From Polycyclovorans sp046565985 (lineage in GTDB: Bacteria > Pseudomonadota > Gammaproteobacteria > Nevskiales > Nevskiaceae), in assembly GCA_046565985.1 (NCBI GenBank), contig JBKHXN010000002.1, forward strand, positions 1 through 28,983: DNA of 28,983 nucleotides, given 5' to 3'. This document shows positions 1 to 8,345 of this stretch, piece by piece. The translations under genes were made by a program, and so were the position numbers. Below the pieces are notes generated by a model. The model saw nothing but the letters and a program-made list of their open reading frames with translations, was not told the origin of the DNA and made no database searches. Within the stretch, counting starts at the first letter, position 1; each line of letters begins with the position of its first letter.

Positions 1-1245
1 CGCACCATCAAGCTGATGGAGGTCTGCCGCCTGCGCGATACGCCCATCATCACCTTCATCAACAAGCTCGACCGCGAGGGCCGACCGCCGCTGGAGCTGC
101 TCGACGAGATCGAGAAAGTGCTCAACATCCGCTGCACGCCCATCACCTGGCCGGTGGGCATGGGGCGCGATTTCAAGGGGGTCTATCACCTGCTGGAAGA
201 CCGCTTCTACCTCTATTCCGGCGACAAGCACCGTGTCTCCGAGATCGAGACCGTGGACGGCCTGCGCGCCCCGGGGCTGGCAGAACGCTTCGGCCAGCCC
301 TACCAGACCCTGCTCGACGAGATCGAGCTGGTGCAGATGGCAGGCGACGGCTTCGACCTGGAGCAGTACCGCGCGGCCCGGCTCACGCCGGTGTTCTTCG
401 GCTCGGGCATCAACAACTTCGGCGTGCGCGAGCTGCTCAACGGCTTCACCGAGTGGGCGCCGCCGCCGCAGCCGCGGGTGGCCGAATTCCGCGGCGCCTC
501 CTACGAGGTGTTTCCGGAGCACGAGAAATTTTCCGGCTTCGTGTTCAAGATCCAGGCCAACATGGACCCGCGCCACCGTGACCGCGTGGCCTTCCTGCGC
601 GTGTGTTCGGGCGTCTACCGGCGCGGCATGGTGCTGCACAGCGTGCGCCTGGACGGGCCGGTGCGGGTCTCCAACGCCCTGACCTTCATGGCCGCCGACC
701 GCGAGATGGTGGAGGCCGCCTATCCCGGCGACATCATCGGCCTGCACAACCACGGCACCATCGCCATCGGCGATTCCTTCAGCGAGGGCGAGCCGCTGCG
801 CTTCCGTGGCGTGCCCAACTTTGCGCCCGAGCTGTTCCGCCGCGTGATCCTCAAGGATCCGCTCAAGGGCAAGCAGCTCAACAAGGGGCTGGACCAGCTC
901 TGCGAGGAAGGCGCCACCCAGGTGTATCGCCCGGTGAGCAACAACGACGTGATCCTGGGCGCGGTCGGCAGCCTGCAGTTCGACGTGGTGCAGTACCGGC
1001 TCAAGGACGAGTACGGTGTCGAGTGCGTATTCGAGCCGGTGCAGGTCCACTGCGCGCGCTGGGTGGACAGCGAGGACTCGCGCCTGCTCCGGGAATTCCG
1101 CGACAAGAACGAGGCGCGGCTGGCGCTGGACCACCAGGGTGCGCTGGTCTATCTGGCGTCCAGCAACGTCAATCTGTCGATGGCGGCCGAACGCCACCCC
1201 GGGGTGCGGTTCACCGACACCCGGGAACAGAACTTCAGCAGCTGA
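1..1245 (+). CDS. prfC: Peptide chain release factor 3 (RF3), 5' end outside window
   Basis: RF3 is a translational GTPase that removes RF1/RF2 from the ribosome after peptide release. The frame is open from base 1, giving 414 residues; family members are near 527, so roughly the first 110 residues, with the P-loop and switch motifs, lie outside the window. The visible part starts just before the G4 motif NKLDRE (residues 21-26 of this fragment), which sets guanine specificity. It continues with the RF3-type domain II (about residues 170-280, with repeated barrel-like segments such as FSGFVFKIQANMDP) and the C-terminal domain III, including the segment GAVGSLQFDVVQYRLKDEYG. The ATG at base 16 is internal, not the real start. 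The stop TGA (1243-1245) directly abuts the stop of the convergent lipoprotein gene. Confidence 0.96.
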   Translation, partial: RTIKLMEVCRLRDTPIITFINKLDREGRPPLELLDEIEKVLNIRCTPITWPVGMGRDFKGVYHLLEDRFYLYSGDKHRVSEIETVDGLRAPGLAERFGQPYQTLLDEIELVQMAGDGFDLEQYRAARLTPVFFGSGINNFGVRELLNGFTEWAPPPQPRVAEFRGASYEVFPEHEKFSGFVFKIQANMDPRHRDRVAFLRVCSGVYRRGMVLHSVRLDGPVRVSNALTFMAADREMVEAAYPGDIIGLHNHGTIAIGDSFSEGEPLRFRGVPNFAPELFRRVILKDPLKGKQLNKGLDQLCEEGATQVYRPVSNNDVILGAVGSLQFDVVQYRLKDEYGVECVFEPVQVHCARWVDSEDSRLLREFRDKNEARLALDHQGALVYLASSNVNLSMAAERHPGVRFTDTREQNFSS

Positions 1246-1253
1246 TCAGCTGC
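1238..1253. repeat. 16-bp perfect palindrome at the stop-to-stop junction
   Basis: GCAGCTGATCAGCTGC reads identically on both strands. Its centre lies exactly between the prfC stop (TGA 1243-1245) and the minus-strand stop (TCA 1246-1248). No T-tract follows on either strand, so it is not a standard intrinsic terminator. Confidence 0.6.
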
Positions 1254-1716
1254 GCAGCTCCAGGTTCTCGCCCACCACCCGGACCTTGGTGCCCACGCTC
1301 AGCGCGCTGGCGTCGGTCACGTTCACGGTGCGGGTGCCGCCGGACTCCAGGTCCACGGTGATGCGGTAGTAGGTGCTGGCGTTACGGCTTTTCTCGATCT
1401 CGTTGCCGGCGATGGCGCCGCCCACCGCACCGGCCGCGGTCGCCAGGTCCTTGCCACGACCGCCACCGAACTGGTGGCCGATGACGCCGCCGATGACCGC
1501 GCCCGCGATCGCGCCGGCGCCGCTGGATTCACCTTTTGCCGTGACAGTCTCGATGCGTGACACCACGCCGCACTCCACACAGGGAGCCGGCCCGGGGGCG
1601 GGCGCCGCGGCACGCGCGGCCGGTGCGCTGGCTTCCGGGGTCTGCGCGCCTTCCTTGCAGCTGCCCACGACCAGACTCATCAATACCACCAGGCTTGCAA
1701 GCAGCAGCGTTTTCAT
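1246..1716 (-). CDS. Glycine-zipper (2TM-type) outer-membrane lipoprotein
   Basis: A 156-residue exported protein. The N-terminus is a signal peptide with hydrophobic residues 4-17 and a lipobox-like VGSC ending at Cys20, so lipidation is likely. A low-complexity Ala/Pro linker (about 28-45) and a CxxC pair (Cys46, Cys49) follow. Residues 66-105 form a glycine zipper with repeated GA/GG spacing typical of the SlyB/17-kDa antigen-like Gly-zipper 2TM families, and the C-terminal 45 residues look like a small beta-rich domain. Such proteins sit in the outer membrane and are tied to envelope integrity, but the exact role here is unknown. The start ATG at 1716 is supported by a GAGGT ribosome binding site about 8 bases upstream. 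The gene is convergent with prfC with no spacer. Confidence 0.8.
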   Translation of the reverse strand: MKTLLLASLVVLMSLVVGSCKEGAQTPEASAPAARAAAPAPGPAPCVECGVVSRIETVTAKGESSGAGAIAGAVIGGVIGHQFGGGRGKDLATAAGAVGGAIAGNEIEKSRNASTYYRITVDLESGGTRTVNVTDASALSVGTKVRVVGENLELRS

Positions 1717-1752
1717 GACCAGACCTCATAGGCAGCGTTGAAACGGGTTCGG

Positions 1753-1758
1753 AGCATA
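1753..1758 (-). promoter_or_regulatory. Candidate -10 element for the Gly-zipper lipoprotein gene
   Basis: On the minus strand the hexamer is TATGCT, within TATGCTCCGAAC, which would give a leader of about 30 bases. No convincing -35 is visible. A nearly identical context precedes the alanine-rich exported protein gene at 6399-6404. Confidence 0.3.
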
Positions 1759-1829
1759 GTCCTGTCCGGTGCGGCGGTCACGCGTGGCCCGTGATCGGGC
1801 TCACATCTCCGGGCGCGGCCCGGCAGTGT

Positions 1830-2450
1830 TCAGCCCGGGTGCTTGCGGGCGGTCGTGAGCACCGCGGCGGCGAGGGCGAAGGGTTTGCTGCCCAGCCAGG
1901 CCACCAGCGCCGGCGGCAAATGCTGCTTCTCCATCCGCAGCAGGGTGAAGCGGGCGAGGCTGCCGTCGGGCGCCCGCCCACCCCAGCTCTCGGCCATGGG
2001 CTGTTCGCCCGCCACCACCGGATGGATGCCCAGTGCCGCGAGCTTTTCGCGGTCGGGCATCAGTTCGCCGCTGCCGCCGTCGAGGGCGGCGGTGCTGGCG
2101 GTGAGGTCCAGGTCGGTGGTCAGTTCATACTCGAACAGGGGCTCGGCCAGGCGCCGCAGCAGCGGTACCGTCAGCGCGCGCTGCGCCACCCGCTGCGCCA
2201 GCCGGCCGGCCTGCCGGACCGGGCTCAGCGCGCGCCCGGTGGTTTGCCCGGGGCGGCGTTCCAGCATCGGCCGCAGTTCCCCCAGGCGGGTCTGGATGCG
2301 CGCGCGCAGCCGCAGTTTCTCGCCGTCGGCCTGCGGGCTTTCCAGCAGCTGCAGCTCGATGCGCAGCAGTGGCTCGCCGCCGGTTCCCGGGATCTCGGCG
2401 CTGAAGCGCCGCAGCCCGCCCGCGTCCTCAGAGCGTGACGCTGCGGTCAT
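1830..2450 (-). CDS. Unrecognised protein coupled to the acyl-ACP desaturase
   Basis: A 206-residue protein that I do not recognise. The chosen ATG (2448-2450) lies inside the 3' end of the upstream desaturase gene, a 23-base overlap that suggests translational coupling; an in-frame ATG at 2474 would add 8 residues but lies deeper in the upstream gene. The protein is rich in Leu, Arg and Ala, has no signal peptide or clear transmembrane segment, and includes an Asp/Thr-rich stretch near residues 110-130 (ELTTDLDLTAS). Codon use and GC content match the neighbours. Being downstream of a fatty-acid desaturase in the same unit, it may act in lipid metabolism, but that is only guilt by association. 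Confidence 0.65.
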   Translation of the reverse strand: MTAASRSEDAGGLRRFSAEIPGTGGEPLLRIELQLLESPQADGEKLRLRARIQTRLGELRPMLERRPGQTTGRALSPVRQAGRLAQRVAQRALTVPLLRRLAEPLFEYELTTDLDLTASTAALDGGSGELMPDREKLAALGIHPVVAGEQPMAESWGGRAPDGSLARFTLLRMEKQHLPPALVAWLGSKPFALAAAVLTTARKHPG

Positions 2451-3411
2451 AGATGAAGGGGAAGGAGAAGGCACGGGGCTGGGTCTTGGCGTCGTTGTAA
2501 TCGGCCAGGCGCGCGAGACGGGCCGGGACTTTCATCAGCTTTTCCTGCGCCTGCCGGCCCTCGGGGCTCAGGCCGGAGAGATCGCCGATCCGCCAGTATT
2601 CCAGCAGTTCCTCGACGATGGCCTGGTATTCGCGTGTGCCGAAGATGCCGGCGCGGCCGACCAGATCGCTCATGTCGTCGAATCCGGCGATGGCGTGGCC
2701 GGGCATGGCGAAGCCGACCGTCACCCGCAGCAGCGAGACCAGTGCCCGGTTGGGATCGTGCGCCAGCACCTGGCCGAAGCAGGCGCGGTAGAAGTAGTAA
2801 TGGCGCGATTCGTCACCGGCCAGGTGGGCCAGCACGCGCTGCGCCATCGGTTCGATGCCCGCGCATTTGCGCCCGGTGTTGGCGTGGGAGATCTGCGTGG
2901 CCTTTTCCTGCAGCGAGGTGTAGGCGAGCAGCCGGTAGGGATCCTGCTGCCAGTCCGGGTTGAAGCCGGCGGCGATGTAGGTGTACTGCAGCCGTTCCAG
3001 CTCGCCCATGTTGAAGATCCGCGCGTCGCGCACGTAGTCGCGCAGCACGCAGCCGTGGCGGTCTTCCTCGGCGGTCCAGACGTTGTTCCAGTCGCTCCAC
3101 GGCGAGGCATTGCCCATGTGGCTGGCGATCAGCCGGTGGAAGTGCGGCAAGCCTTCTTCGGTCAGCAGGTTCAGCGCCAGCGCGATACGCACGGCGTCCG
3201 GCAGGCCGCGCGCCGCCTCACGCAGGCGTTTGAGCTCGAGCTCGCTGGCCTCGGTGGTGTGGGTGTCGGCGCTGAGGTGGTCGTTGGGAAACCACAGATT
3301 GCGCCGGCGCATGTGCTCCGCCATCTGTTCGCGGACGAAGGGCTCCATTTCGACCAGCACTTCGATCTGGTCGGGCGTACCAAAGCGGGTGTGGGGGGCG
3401 GCGGCAGACAT
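2428..3411 (-). CDS. Soluble acyl-ACP desaturase (ferritin-like di-iron)
   Basis: A 327-residue member of the plant-type FAB2/DesA soluble desaturase family, which inserts a cis double bond into an acyl chain bound to acyl carrier protein using a di-iron centre, O2 and ferredoxin-type electrons. The two diagnostic helices are present: EEDRHG (residues 115-120) and DESRH (200-204), each matching the ExxRH iron-binding pattern. Further likely ligands are Glu85/86 and Glu169 with His176. Length fits the family. The ATG at 3411 has an AAGAGG ribosome binding site about 8 bases upstream. It is the first gene of a two-gene minus-strand unit, and a 12-bp palindrome lies in its upstream region (3445-3456). 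An alternative is the related AurF-type N-oxygenase family, but the motif spacing favours desaturase. Confidence 0.85.
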   Translation of the reverse strand: MSAAAPHTRFGTPDQIEVLVEMEPFVREQMAEHMRRRNLWFPNDHLSADTHTTEASELELKRLREAARGLPDAVRIALALNLLTEEGLPHFHRLIASHMGNASPWSDWNNVWTAEEDRHGCVLRDYVRDARIFNMGELERLQYTYIAAGFNPDWQQDPYRLLAYTSLQEKATQISHANTGRKCAGIEPMAQRVLAHLAGDESRHYYFYRACFGQVLAHDPNRALVSLLRVTVGFAMPGHAIAGFDDMSDLVGRAGIFGTREYQAIVEELLEYWRIGDLSGLSPEGRQAQEKLMKVPARLARLADYNDAKTQPRAFSFPFIYDRSVTL

Positions 3412-3444
3412 GGGACAACCTCTTGAACGGACCAGTATTGCTTA

Positions 3445-3456
3445 CGTATGCATACG
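3445..3456. promoter_or_regulatory. 12-bp palindrome upstream of the desaturase gene, possible operator
   Basis: CGTATGCATACG is a perfect palindrome 34 bases upstream of the desaturase ATG, in the 76-base gap after folE. Its size and position suit a dimeric repressor of fatty-acid desaturation (TetR-like), but no regulator gene is nearby and the match to any known operator is unproven. Confidence 0.35.
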
Positions 3457-3487
3457 GTGAACGGATGTTCGCAAGTTTACCGTGAAC

Positions 3488-4033
3488 TCAGCGCTCGCGG
3501 ATCAGGCCCAGGAATTCCTGGCGGGTGCGCGGATCCTCGCGGAAAGCCCCCAGCATCACCGAGGTGATCATGCTGGCATGTTGCTTCTCCACGCCGCGCA
3601 TCATCGCGCACAGATGCCGGGCCTCGATCACCACCCCCACCCCGCGCGCGCCGGTGGCGTGCTGGATGCAGTCCCCGATCTGCTGGGTGAGATTCTCCTG
3701 GATCTGCAGGCGCCGAGCATAAACATCCACGATGCGCGGAATCTTTGACAGGCCGATGACACGGCCGCTGGGAATGTACGCCACATGCGCCTTGCCGATG
3801 AAGGGCAGCAGGTGATGCTCGCACAGCGAGTACAGCTCGATATCGCGCACGATCACCATTTCCTCGTTGGGCGATTCGAAGATCGCGCCATTGATCAGGC
3901 TCTCCACGTCCTGGCCGTAGCCCTGGGTGAGGAAGCGCAGCGCCTCGGCGGCGCGCGCCGGGGTGCGGACCAGGCCCTCGCGGTCCGGATTCTCGCCAAT
4001 TGCCTGGATCAGGGCCCGGAAATGAGTTTCCAT
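3488..4033 (-). CDS. folE: GTP cyclohydrolase I
   Basis: FolE converts GTP to 7,8-dihydroneopterin triphosphate, the first step of tetrahydrofolate (and queuosine-type deazapurine) synthesis. The 181-residue protein carries the hallmark CEHHLLPF motif (from residue 71) and the second zinc motif HLCAMMRG (141-147), so the Zn ligands Cys71, His74 and Cys142 are all present. The phosphate-binding segment around SGRVIGLSKIPR (90s) and the conserved QENLTQQI are also intact. Length is close to the type IA family. The start METHF is at 4033; the ribosome binding site is weak. It is divergent from the parB-like gene with a 54-base gap, and upstream of the desaturase unit on the same strand. Confidence 0.97.
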   Translation of the reverse strand: METHFRALIQAIGENPDREGLVRTPARAAEALRFLTQGYGQDVESLINGAIFESPNEEMVIVRDIELYSLCEHHLLPFIGKAHVAYIPSGRVIGLSKIPRIVDVYARRLQIQENLTQQIGDCIQHATGARGVGVVIEARHLCAMMRGVEKQHASMITSVMLGAFREDPRTRQEFLGLIRER

Positions 4034-4076
4034 GATGAAGTCCGGTTTGGGGATGCCGCGCCATTATCCCACGGCC

Positions 4077-4082
4077 TACAAT
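4077..4082 (+). promoter_or_regulatory. Candidate -10 element placing transcription start at the parB ATG
   Basis: TACAAT (5 of 6 to TATAAT) ends 5 bases before the ATG at 4088, so a start about 7 bases downstream would give a leaderless or nearly leaderless transcript. There is no clear -35 at 16-18 bases and no ribosome binding site before the ATG, which fits but does not prove leaderless expression. Confidence 0.3.
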
Positions 4083-4087
4083 GCCGC

Positions 4088-4888
4088 ATGCCCAAGCCCC
4101 CCGCCAGCAGCGAGATCAAAGCGGTCCCCATTGACCTGATCCGCCCCGGCTCGCAGCAGGCGCGGCGCTACTTCAACCCGGAGGCGCTGCAGGAACTGGC
4201 GGGCAGCATCCGCGAGTCGGGCGTGGTGCAGCCCATCGTCCTGCGCACGCGGGTCTGGGGCTTCGAGCTGCTGGCCGGGGAGCGCCGCTGGCGCGCCGCG
4301 CAGCTCGCCGGCCTGCACGAGATTCCCGCCGTGGTGCGCGACGATCTCTCCGACGACGAGGCCTTCATCCTCGGCCTGGTGGAGAACCTGCAGCGCGAGT
4401 CCCTCACGCCCATGGAGGCTGCCGCCGGCCTCAAGCGGCTGGCCGAGCTGTACGGGCTGACCCACGAGGAGCTCGGCGCGCGCATCGGCAAGTCGCGTGA
4501 ATACGTGAGCAACTACCTGCGGCTGCTCAACCTCACCCCGCCGGTGCAGAGCCTGGTCAACGAAGGCCACCTGTGGCTGGGCCACGCCAAGGTCCTGGCC
4601 GGCCTGCCGGTGGATGAACAGATCCGCTGGGCCGACCTGAGCATCCGCCAGAAACTCACGGTGCGCGGGCTGGAGCGCAAGCTCGCCGCCGAGCGTGCGC
4701 GGCGGATCGTCTTCAAGCCGGGCAAGCCCTCGGACTGGAAGCGCCTGGAGCAGGCGCTGTCCGATCACCTGGGCTGCACCGCGCGGGTCAGCGCCGACAA
4801 GCAGGGCAAGGGCGAGCTGAAGATCGGCTTTCATTCTCTGGATGAACTCGACGGCCTGCTCGAGCGCATCGGCTACCGTGCCCGCTGA
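4088..4888 (+). CDS. ParB/Spo0J-family protein, orphan (no ParA partner)
   Basis: A 266-residue ParB family protein. The CTP-binding/ParB-Srx domain is clear: GERRWRAAQLAG (64-75) and ENLQRE (99-104) are the two signature boxes. A helix-turn-helix follows (about 124-147, LTHEELGARIGKSREYVSNYLRLL), then a C-terminal dimerisation-like segment. The usual N-terminal ParA-stimulating tail with a GLGRGLDALL-type motif is missing: the protein opens almost directly into the ParB domain. Chromosomal parB normally sits with parA near mnmG/rsmG; here mnmG is 2.4 kb away on the other strand and no parA is in the window. It may be a second ParB-type clamp protein (Noc-like in concept) rather than the main partition factor. 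I chose ATG 4088; the ATG at 4081 is out of frame. Confidence 0.88.
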   Translation: MPKPPASSEIKAVPIDLIRPGSQQARRYFNPEALQELAGSIRESGVVQPIVLRTRVWGFELLAGERRWRAAQLAGLHEIPAVVRDDLSDDEAFILGLVENLQRESLTPMEAAAGLKRLAELYGLTHEELGARIGKSREYVSNYLRLLNLTPPVQSLVNEGHLWLGHAKVLAGLPVDEQIRWADLSIRQKLTVRGLERKLAAERARRIVFKPGKPSDWKRLEQALSDHLGCTARVSADKQGKGELKIGFHSLDELDGLLERIGYRAR

Positions 4889-4889
4889 C

Positions 4890-4924
4890 TTATCCACGGC
4901 GAGCGGGGACAAACTTGTGGATAA
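4890..4924. promoter_or_regulatory. Inverted pair of DnaA-box-like 9-mers
   Basis: TTATCCACG (4890-4898, one mismatch to TTATCCACA) and TGTGGATAA (4916-4924, a perfect DnaA box on the minus strand) face each other in the 56 bases between the parB-like stop and the next start. The shared 8-bp arms TTATCCAC/GTGGATAA could also form a weak hairpin followed by ACTTTT. Confidence 0.5.
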
Positions 4925-4944
4925 ACTTTTGACCGCCGCCCGCG

Positions 4945-5757
4945 ATGAGCGTTGGCGCCAGCACTTCCACCACACGTGACGATTTTGTGACCAGCCTCAA
5001 ATTCGAGACGCGCGATTTATTTACTGAACAGTATGTAGTCGATGAACGGCCCAGCGAACGCGCCCGTCGCATCCGCATCGAGATCCACTCGCCCACCGAA
5101 GTCCGGCTGGTGATCCCGCGCCGTGCCTCGCGCCGCGAGGCGCGGGAATTCCTCGCCAGCCGCCAGGACTGGGTGTTGCAGAAGCTGGCCGAGCTGCGCC
5201 TGCGCCACGCCGCCACGCCGCTGGACCGGCAGCGTCTGAACTGGGACGGGCGCGACGAGCTGCCGCTGCGTGGCCAGGCCCGCCGGCTGCTGCTGGTGCC
5301 GGTGAGCGGCGCGCGCGCCTGCCAGGTGCGGATCGAGACGCAGACGATCACCCTGTTCGCACCCTCGGCGCGCCTGGCCGACCGCGCCCTGCTGCGGCGT
5401 GCGCTGGTCGAGGCGCTGCGTCACGAGGCGCTGCTCGATGCGCGCCGCCTGCTCGACCTGGAAGCGGCGCGCCTGGGCGTGGCTTATCAGGGACCGCGCC
5501 TGGCCGACCAGAAAACCCTGTGGGGCAGCTGCACCCCGCAAGGCCTGATCAGCCTTTCCTGGCGGCTGGTGATGGCCCCGCCGGAGGTACTGCGCTATGT
5601 GGTGATCCACGAGCTTTGCCATCGCCTGCGGCCGGATCATTCCGCCGCGTTCTGGGCGCTGGTGATGCGGCAGATGCCCGACTACGCGCCGCACTACCGC
5701 TGGCTGCGCGATCACGGCGCCGGCCTGCACGCGGTGCTGCCCGCCGCGCGGGCATGA
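4945..5757 (+). CDS. YgjP-like (DUF45) zinc metallopeptidase
   Basis: A 270-residue protein of the YgjP/DUF45 family, related to SprT and M48 peptidases. The zinc site is intact: HELCH at residues 222-226 and a third His in DHS (His232), followed by the family's FW (236-237). The upstream motif WGSC (193-196) is also typical. The N-terminal half (about 30-140) is the family's beta-rich domain with an R-rich segment. It is predicted to be cytoplasmic, as there is no signal peptide; substrates of this family are poorly known. The ATG at 4945 gives 15-30 residues before the conserved region and has no obvious ribosome binding site, so the true start could be slightly later (for example GTG 4987). 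It probably shares a transcript with the orphan ParB. Confidence 0.85.
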   Translation: MSVGASTSTTRDDFVTSLKFETRDLFTEQYVVDERPSERARRIRIEIHSPTEVRLVIPRRASRREAREFLASRQDWVLQKLAELRLRHAATPLDRQRLNWDGRDELPLRGQARRLLLVPVSGARACQVRIETQTITLFAPSARLADRALLRRALVEALRHEALLDARRLLDLEAARLGVAYQGPRLADQKTLWGSCTPQGLISLSWRLVMAPPEVLRYVVIHELCHRLRPDHSAAFWALVMRQMPDYAPHYRWLRDHGAGLHAVLPAARA

Positions 5758-5779
5758 AAAAGGCGGGCCGCGGCCCGCC
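5757..5779 (-). terminator. Intrinsic terminator of the alanine-rich protein gene
   Basis: GGCGGGCCGCGGCCCGCC (5762-5779) is a perfect palindrome. Read on the minus strand it is followed by TTTTT (complement of 5757-5761), a textbook intrinsic terminator 20 bases after the stop at 5800. On the plus strand only TTCC follows, so termination of the YgjP-like gene would be weaker. Confidence 0.75.
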
Positions 5780-5799
5780 TTCCTGCACGGCCGGGCGGC

Positions 5800-6360
5800 T
5801 CAGTCGGCCTGCACTTCCGCCTCGGTCTCGGCCTTGGCCTCGGCCTCGGCATTGACGCTCACGCCGCCCACCACGCCGAGCGCCGACTTGGCGCTGGCCT
5901 CGGTCTTGCCGATCGCCTGGGTCGCGGTCTGCTTGCCGCTTTCAATGCCCTGCTGCGCCTTGGTCTGGGCCTGGGCCTGACCCTGGGCCTTGAGACCGGC
6001 ACCGGCCTTGGCATCGGCGCTGCCCTGGCCGCTGCCGCCGGCCTGGGTTGCGGCCCGGGCCTTGGCGTCTGCCGCTTTCTGCTGGCCGGCAGACTTGGCC
6101 TGGGCGGCCTGTTCGCGCGCGGTCGCGGCCTGGGCCTGACCCTGGGTCTTGGCATCGGCCTTCACGCCGGCGCCGGCCTGCTGGGCGGATTTCCCGGTTT
6201 CCCGGGCAGCGGCCTTGGCCGCCTGGCGGGCGTCCGCGCCGGCTTCGGCGCTGGCTTCGGCTTTCACCTCGGCGCCGGCGCGGGCCTGAGGGTCATCGGC
6301 CAGCAGCGGCGCGGAAAAACCCAGGGCGGCGGCGACGAGCGGGTATGCGATGCGGTACAT
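5800..6360 (-). CDS. Exported alanine-rich low-complexity protein
   Basis: A 186-residue protein of no recognised family. Residues 1-21 look like a signal peptide (MYRIAYPLVAAALGFSAPLLA then DD), so the mature product should be periplasmic or surface-associated. The rest is strikingly biased: 59 of 186 residues are Ala, with Gln, Lys, Glu, Gly and Asp making up most of the remainder, and short irregular repeats such as AKA, GQAQ and AEAEAKAETEAE. There are no cysteines and, after the signal, almost no aromatic residues. This suggests a long alanine helix or disordered, LEA- or histone-like chain. The start has an AGGAG site about 8 bases upstream. It is a single-gene unit with its own candidate -10 and a strong terminator. 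Confidence 0.75.
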   Translation of the reverse strand: MYRIAYPLVAAALGFSAPLLADDPQARAGAEVKAEASAEAGADARQAAKAAARETGKSAQQAGAGVKADAKTQGQAQAATAREQAAQAKSAGQQKAADAKARAATQAGGSGQGSADAKAGAGLKAQGQAQAQTKAQQGIESGKQTATQAIGKTEASAKSALGVVGGVSVNAEAEAKAETEAEVQAD

Positions 6361-6398
6361 GAGGAACTCCTTGCGTGGGTGTGTAAAAACAGGTCCCG

Positions 6399-6404
6399 AG
6401 CATA
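6399..6404 (-). promoter_or_regulatory. Candidate -10 element for the alanine-rich protein gene
   Basis: Minus-strand TATGCT in the context TATGCTCGGGAC, about 40 bases before the ATG at 6360. The context matches that upstream of the Gly-zipper lipoprotein gene (1753-1758). No strong -35 was found. Confidence 0.3.
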
Positions 6405-6446
6405 AGCGTCCGGGCTGAACCGGGCGTGAATCCGGTCTCGGTCCGC

Positions 6447-8291
<1,845 letters not shown>

Positions 8292-8325
8292 GGCAGCCGC
8301 GCGCAGCCTGCAAAAAAGGGCGCAT

Positions 8326-8331
8326 ATTGTA
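8326..8331 (-). promoter_or_regulatory. Candidate -10 element for mnmG
   Basis: Minus-strand TACAAT lies 34 bases upstream of the mnmG ATG in the 54-base gap after the DUF962 gene. The -35 region is not recognisable, so this is a weak call; mnmG may also be read through from the DUF962 gene. Confidence 0.25.
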
Positions 8332-8345
8332 GCGCCGTCAAGGGC

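Noticed and set aside
4973..4978. CACGTG core near the parB gene as a parS site
   Set aside because: Flanking bases do not match TGTTTCACGTGAAACA beyond the six-base core, so this is not a credible parS.
5800..6360. Alanine-rich gene as a mere frame artefact of GC-rich DNA
   Set aside because: Considered and rejected: signal peptide, ribosome binding site, terminator and lack of any better gene on either strand support it as real.
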